Assembly: GCF_000002995.4 (NCBI RefSeq)
Contig: NW_025062477.1
Span: forward strand, 6,048,649-6,112,648
DNA: 64,000 bases
From: Brugia malayi
Lineage: Eukaryota > Nematoda > Chromadorea > Rhabditida > Onchocercidae
Direction of reading: 5' to 3'
The notes below the pieces were generated by a model. It saw nothing but the letters and a program-made list of their open reading frames with translations, ran no database searches and was not told the origin of the DNA. Positions 25,401-40,500 of the stretch are shown in pieces. Position 1 is the first letter of the stretch; each line of letters begins with the position of its first letter. The position numbers and the translations under genes are program-made.

Positions 25401-28400
25401 GAAATATTGAAAATTGAAGACTGTATATACAGTCGAAAATCACCACATGCACAAATTTTTGAAAGTTAATATAAATTTTGATTCGAAAAAAAAAATTTGT
25501 TCCATTTAAATTTTGAAAAGGAAAATTTTTTACTATGTCTACGAAGTAAACATGTGTAGAATAAACAGTATTTATATATAGTCTGCAATTTAAAAGAAAG
25601 GATAACTGAGAACTCCAACTACGGCGCAAATACAGCCATGCACCACTATGATTTAAAAAAATAAGTAAAACACATTAAAGATTACCGGAGCTATCAACAA
25701 TTAACTGCGCATTCGATTGTACAGATCCAGCATCATTTTCAGCGATACATTGATATACACCTTGATCATTTCGTACTAATCCGAGAACCCGTAAACGGGT
25801 TGCTTCTATCTGAAGAAAAAAATTTAAGAAAACTATTGAAATTCATTTAAAACAAGGGACGTTGTTTCACTCTAGATTTATCTTCCCGATTTTATATAAA
25901 ATCATAATATCAGTAATCTACCATTATCGAAGAAACTAAAGTTTTCGAATTCAAGGAATTTTTATTACTTTATTTTAAAAAAGGCGATATTAATACAAAT
26001 CTTAAACTATCAAATAATATTACATCCTTCATGCAGAGAAAAACCAGAGAAAATAAAAGAAACTAAATCAATTTTTACCACAAAATATTCACTCGCGATA
26101 ATTGCTTCGCCATTTTTATACCAACTGATCGATGGGCCGGGTTCTCCCGATGCTTCGCAGTTGAACTAGGAATAAATTTATTTTATTTTTTATTTTCATT
26201 ATCAATTTACAATTTTGTCAGTAACTTTTAGACTTAACTATCACTCCCTAAAGAGTTTAAATTTTTTCAAAAAAGACAAAAAAAGGAACCTCGACATCCA
26301 TTGTTTCTTGCGCCACAACGTTGTTTGGTTCGGATATGATTTTCGGTGCTACTAAAGAAACAAGACAAAGTCATAAAATATCACAATGCTGTCAATAATT
26401 TTGCATTTGTATATAACAAAATTTAATATAAGCAAATTTTGTAATTTCGTTTTTTGAAAACCTTATATAAGCAGAAAGATCTTATATCAAAAAAAAACTT
26501 CCTACTCTAATCCAAATAATTTCCAGGTCCATGATTAGAAGAGCCAATAAAAACCTTTCTGTAAATTCCTCAAAAATTTTTTAAATTCATTAGCGGGAGA
26601 ACACTACGTACCTTTAACTTGAACAGTAGCTGACGCATCTAACGATTCCTGACTGTTACTTGCTCTACATGTATAAACACCCGTATCCACTGCTTTTGCT
26701 TTTAGAATCATAAACGAAGATGAACCTAACTGACGCATCTGAAAGATCCATAAAAGCTATATGTTTAAAGGATGTTAAAGCAGCAAAAAAATGCAGTTTC
26801 ACCATACTTATTACAACAGCTAAATTTACACAAACAAATAACAATATTTACCCTGTCTCCAGTTAACGATATAGTCTCGGCACCTTTCAGCCATCGCACA
26901 TTTGGTCGTGGCCATCCATTTACTAGACATTCCAATACTACCGACCCGCCTTCATTTACCACGTCACCTCGTGGTTCCAGAATAAAATTTGGTTCCGAAA
27001 ACTCATTGCCAACTATAAAATTTAGTATTTTTTAAGAGTTTGGAATATTTCACCAAAGAACTATGATAATGGATGAAAAATTATCATCTGTACATATTAA
27101 AACAAACAGATGTTTAAAATAACTCAATTGCAATTTACGATTAAGTTAATAGAACATATCTCATAAAAATATCATATGATATAGATTAGTGCGATGGCTA
27201 AAAAGATTTATGTTGTGGAATTTACTTGACCATAAAATTAAATCAATAAAATTACCACTATTTTCAGGCTTAATCGTAAGTTGAGCATCACGACTGGCAC
27301 GAGTTTTGCCCTCATTCGTTGCAACACAACGATATGCACCCTCATGTTTGGGTAAGACGCTACTTATTTCAAGTGTCGAAGTAACCGGAAATATTGTTAA
27401 AGAACTATCATCTCCTGCAACAAAAAATTTCAATATTAGCATTATCATCCGAAAAACAAGGTATCGATTTGATATTGAAACCATCCCTTTCCAAACGAAG
27501 TTATAAATTCAATTACAAGTGCGAAAAATCTGATCAGAAAGGTCGAAGTGTGAGTAATACCAAAATAATGAATATTTTTTCGTTCCTTTTTATTTCGTTC
27601 TGATTTCAAAGCCTTTTCAATTTTTAAATGAACCATTAAATCTGTATGGACGAAGGTAATTTCAATTTTACATTTCCCATCCTGTAAATTAAATTATGAT
27701 AAAAACTGAAGCCTTTCTATTAACCACTTATAAATGTGCATGTAATTCAATAACATCAACTAATTTGATTTTGTTTTCAGTTTTATGTTCATATAAAGAA
27801 AAAATTTACGGCCACTAATACGTTTCCCGTTGAAAAACCATTCGATGTGAGCTGAAGGTTGAGAATCCTGAAACCAGTTATTATTACTCATCATTAACTC
27901 AACATAACTCAGGATTTAAATTGTACTAAGTTAATCTTCTATGCATTCGATGTATGATCTCAATATTAGCATTATCTTCTGAAAAACAAGGTCTGAAAAA
28001 CCACTTAAACATCAAAAGTATTAATAGAAAATAAAAGTTTATTAACCAGGATGCAAGCAAAAGCAACACTTTGCCCGACATGCACTTCACGATCTTCTGG
28101 TTGTATTTCGAACCTGCAATAAATTCATTGAGAAAATCTACGCGTTAAACACTTCAATGATGAATAAACGATCACAAATAATGAATGCATTACTCGATAA
28201 AAATATTAGTGCAAAGGAATTTTAAAAAAATGCATTAAAACCTGCTAAGAGAAGGTAATCGAACAGCTGCCCTCCGGGAAAGATATGTCCAAACAAAACT
28301 TTTCTTGTCCGTTACATGAACTACGCACTGATATAAGCCTTCATCAGAGGATCCAACATTTTCGATAATTAATGAACCAGAAGACGTCACAAACCTTAAT

Positions 28401-31400
28401 ATGTTAATATCATTAATCAAGGAATGAAAATCCGATAAACAATGGCTGTGCATAAACAGTACACACAATTATGCTTCTTGCAAACAAAGACCTTTCTTAT
28501 TTGATTCAAACTGACATAAAAAGGAACTCAGAAATTCAGTCCCTAAACAATTACTGTTTTTGCGAAAATATCACCATATTGAAGCAATCAGATGAACATT
28601 AGATGTTATTTCGGCATAAAGAAAATAATCTGTCAATACGTAACTTTTAAAAAGGATTTCAAGAGTGAACAAATTAGTTGTAAACACAATTAGTGCCTTC
28701 TGAATGGAAGAATCTTCAAATCTGCCAGAATGAGCTAAAACTTTTGTTTTCCACCTATTGAATAGCCGCGGGAAAAATATTTGACTAATATTTTATTTTC
28801 AAACTTTAAGTTCTTCATCCTCTAGAAATTCATTTTCATAGAAAAATTTGACCTTTCGATGCTTGGCACCTTCTATACTACTTGAATTTCATCCTTTTTT
28901 GATGATAATGACAAATGACAGAAAGATGAACTCTAGAAATTCCCTCTCTATACAGTTGCTACCCTTCTGAAAATACCACCATTATTCATGTCACCACCTC
29001 TGTCTGCTGCAATCATGAATATTCTAGAAACGTAAACAACGCTTAACCATTCCTTTCATTTCTGTCTGGACGTACATGTCAATGTTTGTTGTATAGATCG
29101 GCGATACATCAGACAAAAAAGTTTACTTTGTCCAGATGTGGAAACGATGTCCTATTTTATATGAAACATTTGTTTTACCTAATTGCTAGTGTCATCGAGC
29201 GATCACTTCATTTTAACGAAAATGATTATTTCTTTCAATAGTTTTAGTATTTTTTGCATTTCAACACTCCTAATACGGTGAAATGAACCATTAAACTATA
29301 ACAGTAAATAAAACAGCCTGTAATTGACGTATTGTTCATGTAAGAGTATTTCGCATATCAATTATTCTGAGTTGCTTAATAAGGCACTGAGCTATTCAGC
29401 CACTGAATTTATTGAAATTGGCAATGTTTTGATTAGAATTTTCACAGAAAGGATAAAATTCAATTTTTGATTTATCAACGAATTATAGAATTCTTGTTTA
29501 AATCTGCATAGGAAAATTAATGACATTTGTGGTCAGATTTATTCCACTTGTAAGTCTGATTGCTTCCTTTTTCTTGTGAGTTTCAGTAATGGTCCATCCA
29601 CTAGCGAATTATATGTAAATAAAGCAAGGATATTTCAGCAATGAATGTGAGGTATCGAAGGGAAGACGAAAGCACATTAACATTGATGAGCATTGTAATA
29701 TAGCAAATTGCTGGACAAAGATGAAAAAAGAGGGACATTGTCATCTTTTTAAAAGATATTTTCCAAAGATAACTAACTAAGATTCAATTTAAAATATGTT
29801 TACATTGTGAATATAACAAACGTGTAAATGCAATCATATTTGCCAATCTTCTACAGAAATTTAACTGGAATGATAAAACTAAATATTTCTTTTTACATTT
29901 TATACTACCACAGACCATACATATTCATCATTCCTTCTTCAATTTACCGAAGAAAATTGGTTATTTTCTATAAGGCACGTGTTGTTTTCTCTTAATTCCT
30001 CTGTAATTATATTTGCGTTCAATTTGTTTTGATAAAACTCAATCTGTTCATGTTTTAGTCAATATGTATAACTGCACTAGTACATAATCATACTGCAGGT
30101 TCATTATAAGAGGCCCTGAAACGAGAGGAGAATTAAACTTCATTATAATGATATAAAGTAGTAGAAATCGTTCAAAACTTTTCTGTTCCATTGAAATAAT
30201 CGACTTGGACCCTTGCCAATTGGCTTCTATCGTTAACCAATGATCAAAACTAGGATCTTATTATATATTTTCTTATTATATTAACAAGCATGTACAACCT
30301 ACCACATAAGAACTACATTTTAAAAATTCTTCTAAAATTTATCAAATCCCTTTCCTTTCAATTTCCTATTTATGTCTGCTGTCATTTCTTACGAAAAAAC
30401 AATCATGATTAATGTTTTCCAATTTTCGGAAAAAACCAGTACTGGAAATCTAATTTATCCCAATATCCATAACAGAAACTGAACAATAAGTACGATAAAA
30501 TTGGAATGCAATAAAAATAAAACATTTAAATACCGTAAGGTAGGAGTAAAAAAAAAAATTAAACTGAAATACTGTAAATATGATGAAAGTAACATTTTTT
30601 GTGATTTATCCCAATTTTGTATTTTTAAGATTTTTTCAGGATATAAATGTGATAAATATTCGGTGAATCATTAGTCTATCCCGAGCAAAGAAGAATAGAA
30701 TGGAATTTTTCCATTAGAATATATATTTGTGGTTTGTCAATCTGATGTTTAGATTAAGCTACTGATGCTTTTCGTTGTAAGAATAATATAATTTTCATAG
30801 CAATTGAGTTGTTCTACTTCATGTCCTTCTCATGCGATGTTAGAAAGCTTGATTTATTGCATAAACAATTTCAGCCTTCATTTTCAGCAATAGAAACGAA
30901 GTCTTTAAGCTTTAAGCTTCTATACTCTTGACCAGCCCTTCCCTGTCAATTGTCCACCACTGGATGGTCCCATTGTAGATAATTCCTCAAGTCAGATGAC
31001 ATAAATTAGACAACAAACCAACCGACTACTCAAGCAGTGTCCATTTTAAGCTATTTTATCCATTCATCACGAATCCCCAGCGACCCATTTTAGCGACATT
31101 CAGTAACGTGTGTCCCTTTGATTCTAACCCAATAAATTTCCATAGAAACTCCCTAACGCTATATTTAGATTACTAATCCAACTAAGGGTAGCTCTTATGA
31201 TGCAGCAAAGACTTACCCGATCACTGAACGGAAATTTTTCGTTCATCAGAAAAAGCATTTGAAAATTAAAAAGTCGTAAAAGGAATAAGAGATTCTAGAC
31301 GTAAATCAAATTAATAAATCACTTTAAATTTTAAATATACTATCTGAAAAAGAAAGCAGAGGGCAGGTGAATTCACTGAATAAATCTTCTGAACAGACAA

Positions 31401-34400
31401 AAGGCAATTAGAAGATAACTGGAAAATTTTTAATAAAAAAATTAAAAAAGCACATTGCAATGTTACTTTTGACACCATGTGTCCCAAATATAGAGCCTGA
31501 CTCTTAGAAACCACCACCAAATTCTTCCAAAATCTCCTGTCTTAAAAATCTTCCTCTCTTATAATCTTCTTTTAAAGCATTCTTCCCATTCAACTCATTA
31601 ATATCGAATAATACCTTCAAATTTTTCGCAGATAAATCTTCCATGATAAAGTTAAGGTCATGAGTAAGGGATTCCTAGACAAGAAATAATTTATATAACT
31701 ATGGCGAGCAAAAAAATCACTGGTAAGCAAGATGTGGAAAGCAAAATTACGGCTTAACTGAAGAATAGCAATAATGTGAAATGATATGAAACAATGAATA
31801 ATAAGCATTTGGTTAAGAGCAAAAAAGATGTGTTAAATATAAGATTAATCACGGTTCTCGTCATTAATCCCTAATAAACTTAATTAAATATTGCATATGT
31901 TAATCATATAAGCTTAACATCTAGTGATTAATTCACATACTATTCACTTCCATAAATAACTAACTTTCAGATTCTGAAAGGAATGATCATTCTAATAAAC
32001 TAATAACACACAAATATACTCTTTCAAAGTAAAAATGACTTGCTAAAATTTGCATTTGTTGCTTTTCTTGAATAAAAACTTTTCCGATTTTTACCAAATT
32101 GTAAAAAAATGGAAAAAAAGAAACCAAAATTTATTAATTTTAACTGATTCAATGCAACTTACATTTTTCCTGTGGGCCGTAATGAAGCTAACTCCGCGCC
32201 ATCTTTCCGCCATTCAGTGCGAGACGAAGTATTTCTCATCGATATGGCATATCGGCAATTCAGTTCTATCCGTCCCGCTTTTGCTACCGTATTTGTTGGT
32301 TCCTCAGTGAAATGAAATCCAAGAAAACGGTCACCTAAAAAAAAAAAAAATAAATAAAAAAAAGGACAAAATAAGTTTCCCATACAATATCGAATTCTAA
32401 CAATTTTTGTTAGAACATTCTTTGCAATTATGCTTAACTATTGAAATTATTGTTAAATACAAACATCCACCAAATTCCAATTTGCTTAAAATTTCTGAAA
32501 ATTTTAAGTACATTAAAAACTTGGTAATTAAATTAAACGAGCTTGTAATATTGCATTATTATGTGGTCCTGATCTTCGTTTTAATTAATCTACGGTGGCT
32601 GAAGCTGATAATGTGCGTACCACCGGTTACCCTCAAGTACTCTTATCGTAACAGATGTTGTACAGATGTGTCTTCAACATTAATTATATGCTCCATAATG
32701 CTGTCCAACATTTGTCTCCTTTCAAAAACAAAACTTTTCCACGCTTAAATTTGAAATATTACTAAAACCCGAGAACAATGAAATAGTCTCATCTGTCAAC
32801 TGCTGGTGACAAACTGTGTTCCTTTCTTCATTAGGTAAAACACTTTTCAGCTATTAGAAATAACTAGTCCTTACCATTCCTGATTAAGTGATCTCAACTT
32901 ATCTATATTAAAATCTACCCTTTACCTTCCTCTCTTCAACAATACCCAATTATTCGTCCTCTAATCACTCTATGTGCTGCCTATCACAAGCAACTTGAAC
33001 ACCATAACAATAATACCAGCAGTAAACAAACAAGTTGACAAAATACCATTTAACACATCCACTTCAATACCCATAACCATTTTTTTTTGCGCACACTTAC
33101 AAAGCTCAGAAAACATAAAAGAGTTCAATTCATCATAAAAATGATAATGGCGCCACTTTCAAAAGATATAAACATCAATTTATATATATATATATGCATC
33201 AAATTATTTATGAAAAAAAAGATGGAATTGAGCGTGGAAAAGATTTACATAAAACATAACACGGTTTAATTTAGATTATCAATGAGATCTAACAGTATAA
33301 TATGCGCATAAAACTCAATTTCACTGAAAAAAATCTAACTAAGCGAAGATAAATGGATTCTCAGTGCAAGAAAAAACTGAAAAAAAAATTTCTGAATTGC
33401 TTACTATACTGATGCCTACGGATCGAAATAATAGTAGTCGTTTATCGCTTCTCTAAATGACCTCTATTTCTATCTTTGGTATTCTCTGAATTTCCATAAT
33501 TTCACAAATGACATATGTGTAGTCCATGAATAATGCTAATTTTCCCCGCTAGCAACTTATTTTAGACAAAAAAAATGTAAGATACACTTTAAAAACCTTT
33601 TGTTTACCATGTAACCTGCAACCATTTTTTACAATTCTGCATTTGAGTTTATGTTACCTATGTCTATACAGTGTTATTTCTAACTTTAGTTCATGAGGTT
33701 TTCATAAAACGAACTCATTTCTGTCTTCTTCTACCATTGCAATATAATAGATTCCCAAACACATCAATCTACACAAATGACCTTTTTGGGTCACTAATGT
33801 CAGGCGTAATTAAAATAATTATGACGACGAAAAAAATATATAGGAAGCATAAATGAAGGAAATTAATTAACCTGAATAGTGAAATTTTCAGGCCTAAACT
33901 AAAATATTTACTCGGCTATTTAATATCTTCTGCAGTTTTTTTTTCTACCCATTTATTCTGAGTAAAGAATAGTTCACCGATTTTTATGTCTTAGTCAGGA
34001 TCTGTGATATCACAAATCATAGGTTTATACAATGTAAAAAATAGGTTTATCCAATCACTAAGTTCTAGAAAAAGAATTCTGTGATGAGACCACGAAATTA
34101 TTCTTCCCTTATTCATGAGGATTTATGTAATCAGAGTAGAGTGCCTCAGCTAGGGGATAATTATTAACTGATAATAATTAATGATAAACAATAAAGATTG
34201 TCCCTATATTCTTCCATCTCTGGAGAAAAATCAAAATACCTATTATTTATTTACGAGGGAAACAAAGTTTCGTTTCGACTTCTTTTGGAAAAATTTTATG
34301 TATACTTTCCAGCATTTACTCATACATTTGTAACATTCATTTGAGAGAGAAAAGATGTCGTGAAAAAAAAATCTCAGTACTATCGATTCTCCATAAAAGA

Positions 34401-37400
34401 GGAAATAGATTAGCTTCCTTGTTAGCTTTTTCCTTTTTTCCTTTGTTTTTTGTAGAAAAAAAAAAAAAAAAATAATTCTGTGAAGGAATGAAAATTATAA
34501 GAAGAGCCCAATAAAACTAACCGGTTTCTTGTTGCAGAAAGTTACAGCCCAAAGTCAAAGACTTGTAGAAAAGTTTTTAAAACAAAGAACTCAGCCTAGA
34601 AAATATCATAATCCTGAAGAAATACTCATATATTCGTAACCAATTTGCATTTTTCAGTGATGCTCAAATTTAACCAAAAAAATTTCGTGAATTATGAAAA
34701 AAAATTATTACATTGAACATTAGTAAGTTCTGGATTATATATATATGATATTCCCAAAACTTAAATTGTCTTAATACTCATCTCAATAAATTCACTGAAT
34801 ATTTTACAGCAAAATGACCTTGGTGGTACCATGGCACAGTGTTGTACCACTTTTTTTCATTTTCAATATGAACAAGCAAATGGACGACCCAGCTCGCTCT
34901 TATGATTTTCACAATTTGTGTTGAAGAGTGATTTTTGAAAGCATAATTTGATACCAGGAATAAGGGTACTCGTTCACGAATGCATAGCAATAATTAGACT
35001 GTGAGTTTCGATCAATCTTTGGTCATAAACTTTTTTCGAAACCTTCAGATATGATGTATATATTAAACACTGATACTATCCTCTAGAGAAGATATGACAC
35101 CTTGGTGTCAGCATCCTATAAGCATTATTGTCTGACAGGCAAGAGCAGAATAAACTTTCAGTGACAGGTGTTGAAAAAAACCAAGTACTTAAAAAATTTA
35201 ATCATATAAATAAATTCAAATCTTTTGTCGACATAACAACTTAATTAAATGAAAACTTGTTTGTTACCTGAAATGTTTCTTTTGTAATATTTAGATGATT
35301 CTTTTATGGCTACATTATAAATATTTTAGTAAAAACTTCCACAAGAATACACGGGGTATATCAGTTTTTCCCCATTATTTAGAAAATCAAGGGCAAAAAA
35401 ATGAAATTCTTATCTGTTGATGATTCTCTTCCAACATGTTTCTTCGTGTTGCCCCAAAGAAGCTTTATATTTGAATAATTTGGAGTTTTAGATTAAATGA
35501 CAGAAAGTGATTATTAATGAGCAATAAGTGAAAAGTAATTTGTATTAAAAATTTTCAGAATCATCTCTATGTTATTATAAAGATTAAACTAAAAGAAAGA
35601 ATGAATTTAAGCAATTGAACAGTAGTAGAATAACACTCGATGGATTTATTTTTAGTTATTTCAACCATTCAAAATATCGTAATCAAATGAGTGCTACAGT
35701 TTTCTCATTTGCTGTATTTATTGTCTATAACATTATCATCCAGTTATTTTCTTGCATTTACTATGTGCTACTAATCCAAGCAATATTACTGCACTTATTA
35801 CATGAAATTCGAACAGGATGATAATATATATATATATATATATAATATATATATTATATATATATATATATTTGGCATCAAATTTTCAAATAAATTTTAA
35901 AATCGATAGCAGTGTGAAGTGGGTTTCAACTACACAGAGACTCAAAAATTCCCTAATCATGTTTCTAGAGCAAAACCATCTCACCCATCCACTAAAAGAT
36001 TGAATTGGTTTTTTTCCCCTCCTTTTAAATGCAGGTGTAATGGGATTGATTTCATTCAGTGCATTAGGTTAATGTAATTGTTACTAACACAAGAGCAAAT
36101 GGTTTCAAATGAGAGCTAACCATGAATTTTGCAACCACATATCTCCAGGAATCTTATTTTTCTATTCATTCCTTTATTTTTCTGTCTCTAGAAATAAAAA
36201 TTTTTGATGTACATAATTCTTTTCCTTTTATTAAATATCACCTCCAAATAAAATTTCGCGATACGTCAACAAGTTTAAAAAGCATAAATATTACAAAAGA
36301 TATTGTGATGAAAGAAATACCAAAAAAGGAATATGTAGACCTTGGGAGAATATATGCCCATCTCAAGAATCTCCGGAGAATACAAACAAAAGTAAGAGGA
36401 TTAATGAATGGGCTTTCTAGAACTTTAAAAGAAAAAATTTTCAATTTTAAATTAAACTACTTTAAAGTAGTTAGAAATTTTAATTTAATTAAATTAAAAT
36501 AATTAGAAATTTGACCACACACATCTTTCTCTCTCGAATCACAAATTTGATATTAAAATTTTATGGTAATAAAAACTTTCTTTCAAGTATATCATTATAT
36601 GAAAATCCTATAATGGCCAAGCAACTAACAAATGTTTTCGGTCAGTTATATCAATTATTGAGAACATGAAAAAGAATGCAGATTACGCCGATTTTATAAA
36701 TTATTTGCAGAATTAAGCAAAATAATTTTAGAAAAAAAAAACGCTTCTTTTAAAGCTACTTCTTTCTGATCTTTTAAAACAGAAATTTTCAAATCTGCAT
36801 CAACTTAAAATTAAATCCAATATATCAGTCGAATAAATCACTAAAAACGAATACTCTTCGAAATTTCACTGTGACGGTGCCTTCTCATTACACTGATAAC
36901 TTCACTAAATGGTCGATTGAACAGTTATAAAGAGCAAATGAAAGCACTGACAATGTCCTTTCCTTCTTTTTACAGTGTCAGACTTTTTTCAAAACAGATA
37001 ATTTTATACTATTCAAGTTAAGAATATTGCATTAGGTTTATCGTGATATAAAGCATAGGGTCTTATATTTTTCTAAAAAAAAATGTTGATTTGCAAAGAA
37101 ATCTCAATTAGAAACTTTGTTGACCTCTATTTCAAAACTATTAAAGTCTGAGAAATTTACAGAGTTGATGTTGTGCGCCTTTTCAACAAATACGCGAGAA
37201 TACGTTTTTGCCAAAGTAATTAGAAAAAGTTTTACGAAGAAATAAAGTACTAATGTATGAAGTAAAAAACTAGATTAACAACATTTTATTATTTTATTTG
37301 AACAACGAAAAATTATTACTGATGAATTGTGTAGATTTTCTATGAAGTTGAATAAATCATTTAAAAAAGTGTCAAAAATTTTAATTTAAGTTTAAACTAA

Positions 37401-37579
37401 ATCAAATTAACAAACAAATTTGAATGTGAAAAACTAACCATTGTCGGGTAGTGATCGTTTTCTGAAAATCCGAGATTTCTGGTCACCGACAATAGATGAA
37501 TTTTTAACACTGTCTGCACTGCCACAGTGAGCAGATTTTGATAAGACAATAATAAATACATAAAGAATTAATGCAAAGG
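16472..37579 (-). CDS. unc-40: netrin receptor UNC-40 / DCC / neogenin
   Basis: This is a type I membrane receptor for netrin (UNC-6) that guides axons and cells. Twenty-nine exons join in frame to about 1488 residues (human DCC 1447): 37439-37579, 32163-32334, 28242-28394, 28047-28113, 27810-27867, 27256-27414, 26852-27012, 26612-26738, 26290-26351, 26079-26165, 25686-25809, 25206-25295, 24573-24747, 24217-24364, 23860-24024, 23581-23738, 23217-23436, 22923-23096, 22360-22706, 21981-22094, 20848-21008, 20521-20735, 20006-20258, 19222-19329, 18416-18565, 17723-17823, 17120-17354, 16715-16953 and 16472-16573. In order: a hydrophobic leader and dibasic RKR; four Ig domains (Cys pairs, DEGLYQC, HEGAYRC, DTGVYTC, QGVYQC); six fibronectin III domains; a membrane segment ([20 protein letters not shown]). 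The cytoplasmic tail holds P1 ([10 protein letters not shown]), a proline-rich P2 and P3 ([21 protein letters not shown]). The first exon found has no in-frame ATG, so a start exon lies further upstream. The 17120 donor is GC, not GT. Confidence 0.95.
19804..19836 (-). other. candidate 33-base cassette exon in the unc-40 cytoplasmic region
   Basis: Inside the intron between exons 20006-20258 and 19222-19329 there is a stretch preceded by GTTCCAG and followed by a GTGGCA donor. It is 33 bases long, opens and closes in phase 1 like both neighbours, and would insert a basic segment ([11 protein letters not shown]) just after P1. Skipping it also keeps frame. It may be an alternative exon or a chance match. 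Confidence 0.3.
28395..32162 (-). other. large intron of unc-40 (3.8 kb)
   Basis: This intron splits the first Ig domain, between exons 32163-32334 and 28242-28394. It is AT-rich with several short homopolymers. I see no nested gene, tRNA or transposon in it. First introns of this size in compact genomes often hold control elements, but none can be named from sequence. Confidence 0.6.
32335..37438 (-). other. large intron of unc-40 (5.1 kb)
   Basis: This lies between the leader exon (37439-37579) and the first Ig exon. It joins in phase (…[11 protein letters not shown]). It contains the TA-repeat tract at 35820-35871 and otherwise AT-rich DNA. No exon or nested gene could be supported. Confidence 0.6.
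35820..35871. repeat. TA dinucleotide tract
   Basis: This is an imperfect (TA)n microsatellite of about 50 bases with small interruptions, within the long first intron of unc-40. Confidence 0.8.
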
Positions 37580-40500
37580 CTGCAAATACGATGCGATCAT
37601 TGGTTATTTCATTTTCAAAAATGTTAACATAAGTTACACTTTTTATTGATAGTCACAGCTTAAGTGTTCAATAGTTACTTTTTTATATCAGTTCTTCCAG
37701 TACACCTATTGAAACTTTATCTGATTCTTGAGAGAACTCACGAAATAACCCTCCGTTAATAAGGTTGTAGGTAACCCACTGCCAAATTCTGAACTTAAGC
37801 TTAACAGCTAAAATACGTTATATTAAATGATTTGAACAGCAATCGAATAAAGCTTATTTCCAAAACAGTATTAACTTCACATTACTTTGAAAGCTTATTG
37901 AAAAAAAAAAAAACTTACACGGAATGATATCCATTCACATTCATACATTTATGGGTAACAACGGATTAAATATAATCGAAAAAATGTTGTATGCCCATAC
38001 TAGAGTACATTCCAACTTTTAACTCTGTACCACTGATCATCCATTATTGAATCTAAGAATCTTCAAATTCAACTTATTTGATTTTAAAGAATTAATTGTC
38101 AAACATCAATATCGGTAAGGTTCGGAATCATGTAGAATTTAAAAATCATATGACGTATGCAGTTTAGTAATTCAAATAATACAGTCAAAAATAGATCAAA
38201 GAAAGTCCACTTCGTACGAGGGTTACCATACAATGATATATATAATAATATGCAGTTTCTGGCCTTTCATCTATATAACATAATCCTTATATATCAGAAG
38301 AGTAGAAGATCGCAAATCGTCACTAAATGGGAATAAATTCTGTTAACCCTACCATGAAAGAAAGCAGAGACAACAAAAGTTATCAAAAATTATTCCCAAA
38401 GAAATGATTTAAATATTACAATTTCCTGTTTTGTAAATTCTAGGTATTAACACTTCTTAAATAAATGTTTCGAATATGGAAAACCTATAGAAAAGACAAA
38501 CAAACCGTAAATTTATTATCCAACTCTTTTAGGAATTTGATGAATATCTTATTCAAGAATACTTGAACAAGATTCTTAACAGCTGCTATTTAGCATTACA
38601 TATTTGAAGAATGGAAAAAACACCGTAGTAATCAAAAAATAGGAAAATATGCATATACATAGCCAAGAAATTGCTTGATCAAGAATGTTTCCTTGAATTG
38701 GCTAATCGAGAATTGACAATGACGAATTTCTCAACAAGTAAGTTTACATCAAGATTTCAGGTTCTGAGCTTTACTAGATAAGTTGATAAAACAAGGGATT
38801 ATGTCTTTATTTCTGATTATAACAAAAACTACTCATTTAACATTTGTCAGACTATATGAATGTCTATTAGTAATATTAACAATCAGAAATAATCCCTTTT
38901 TTGTGTCTCTCTTGTCCTTTCATAAATCAGAATTATTGAAATGGTCAGATAAAATTAACTGCTATTTTAATGCAACGTTAAACACTGAAAAACAGCAATA
39001 AAAATAGGAATAATTCTATAAATCTAAAATTTAACTAACACAACAAATATTTGCAACTAAGCAAGACAAATAATTTCATTATGAATAGTAAAATGCCAAA
39101 AGTAATATAATGAACGAAATGTGGATGATAAATGAGTGAAAGGAATAAATTCACTTACTTTTAGTTACTTATTCATTTTTAACTTCCAACCTGAACCAAT
39201 GTAATCCCTTTCAACCTAACATATATCGATACTAGTTTAGTTTAATGAAAATGATAAAAGAATTATGAGACGACAAAGAACAAATAAAGGAAGGGATTAT
39301 TTCTGACCGCTAATATCATATCACTAATATACATTCATATATTCTGGCAAATGCTAAATGAACAACGAGCAATCCAGCTGACAAACAAACTTATTACTTC
39401 TGATGTAATAATTTATTTATCATTACAAAATTATTTGTCAAAACTGGCATAGTGATCACTAAGCCGAATAATGGGGAAATATTAAATGAAGAAGAAAGAC
39501 ATTTTACGGAATTCTTCATAGCACTACTGCCCATTTCTATCAACGATTAAATAATACTGTATCAAAAGATGAATATGTTATATAACCATTCAAGTATGCA
39601 AGTCGAACAGAAAAGAACAGAACAAGAATTACTAAGGATAAAATAGAAGATAAATAAGCAGTAGTAATCACAACAAATACAATAGCACTTAGATGACGTA
39701 GACTTGATAATTGTCATGCAAAAAAATGCTGCGAACTATCTCAATGATTAAAAATCATTACTTAACAATGAAATGTGAAATATTTCTCATTCATATTCCA
39801 CAGAAATGTTAACACAATTCCTTCATTACTTCATTTCATCATTCTATTCACACTGCTAAGAAGTTGATTTCGGGATAAATCCATAATTCCCACATGTACC
39901 CGGAAGCAATCATACAGGAAGGAAACTAATGAAACAATAATACTAGACTAATATATACTAATACTAATACCACTACCACTACCGCTGCCCGCCCTACCCA
40001 ATGACCAGTTGTAACAAAGAATTGGGCGGGTACGGGCCGTAATTTGTTTTGGGCGTGGCCACCTTACTTCCTGATTTGCATGTTCGTCGCAAGCGCGCCA
40101 ATTCAAGAATTTCTGTTGAAATAGTTGCGTTGCGCTAGTTGCGTTGCGGTTCGTGTTTTTTGATTTCTGGGCAAGTTGGGTAGGGGAGGGAAGGTTCCGA
40201 TTCACGATGATGCCTTTGTTTTGCCCTAAGTTTTTTCTCTCATTTCATGTTAATTTCTCATTTATGTGTTAGTTTCATTGCTTTTTTCATATGATCATAC
40301 ATTGATGAGAGAAATGCGTCATATTTTTGATTAATATTTTCAGGTGATATTAATTAAGGTGAATATAATACATTAAATGAGTTGGCAGAAGTATTGAAGG
40401 AAGTTTCATCTCTTCAACTGCTAAATTTAATGCTGTTTTTTTACTGTCTTTGTTGTTGACCCTTGCTGAATCCTTATTCCGCAAATAAATTCAAATTTCT

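Noticed and set aside
35820..35871. TA tract considered as a transposon target or terminal repeat
   Set aside because: It is an ordinary dinucleotide microsatellite; no flanking inverted repeats or transposase remnants were seen.
39948..40205. Minus-strand ORF across the GC-rich island
   Set aside because: No signal peptide or known motif; it ends in a GSGSGI repeat and does not join the unc-40 leader. More likely regulatory DNA.
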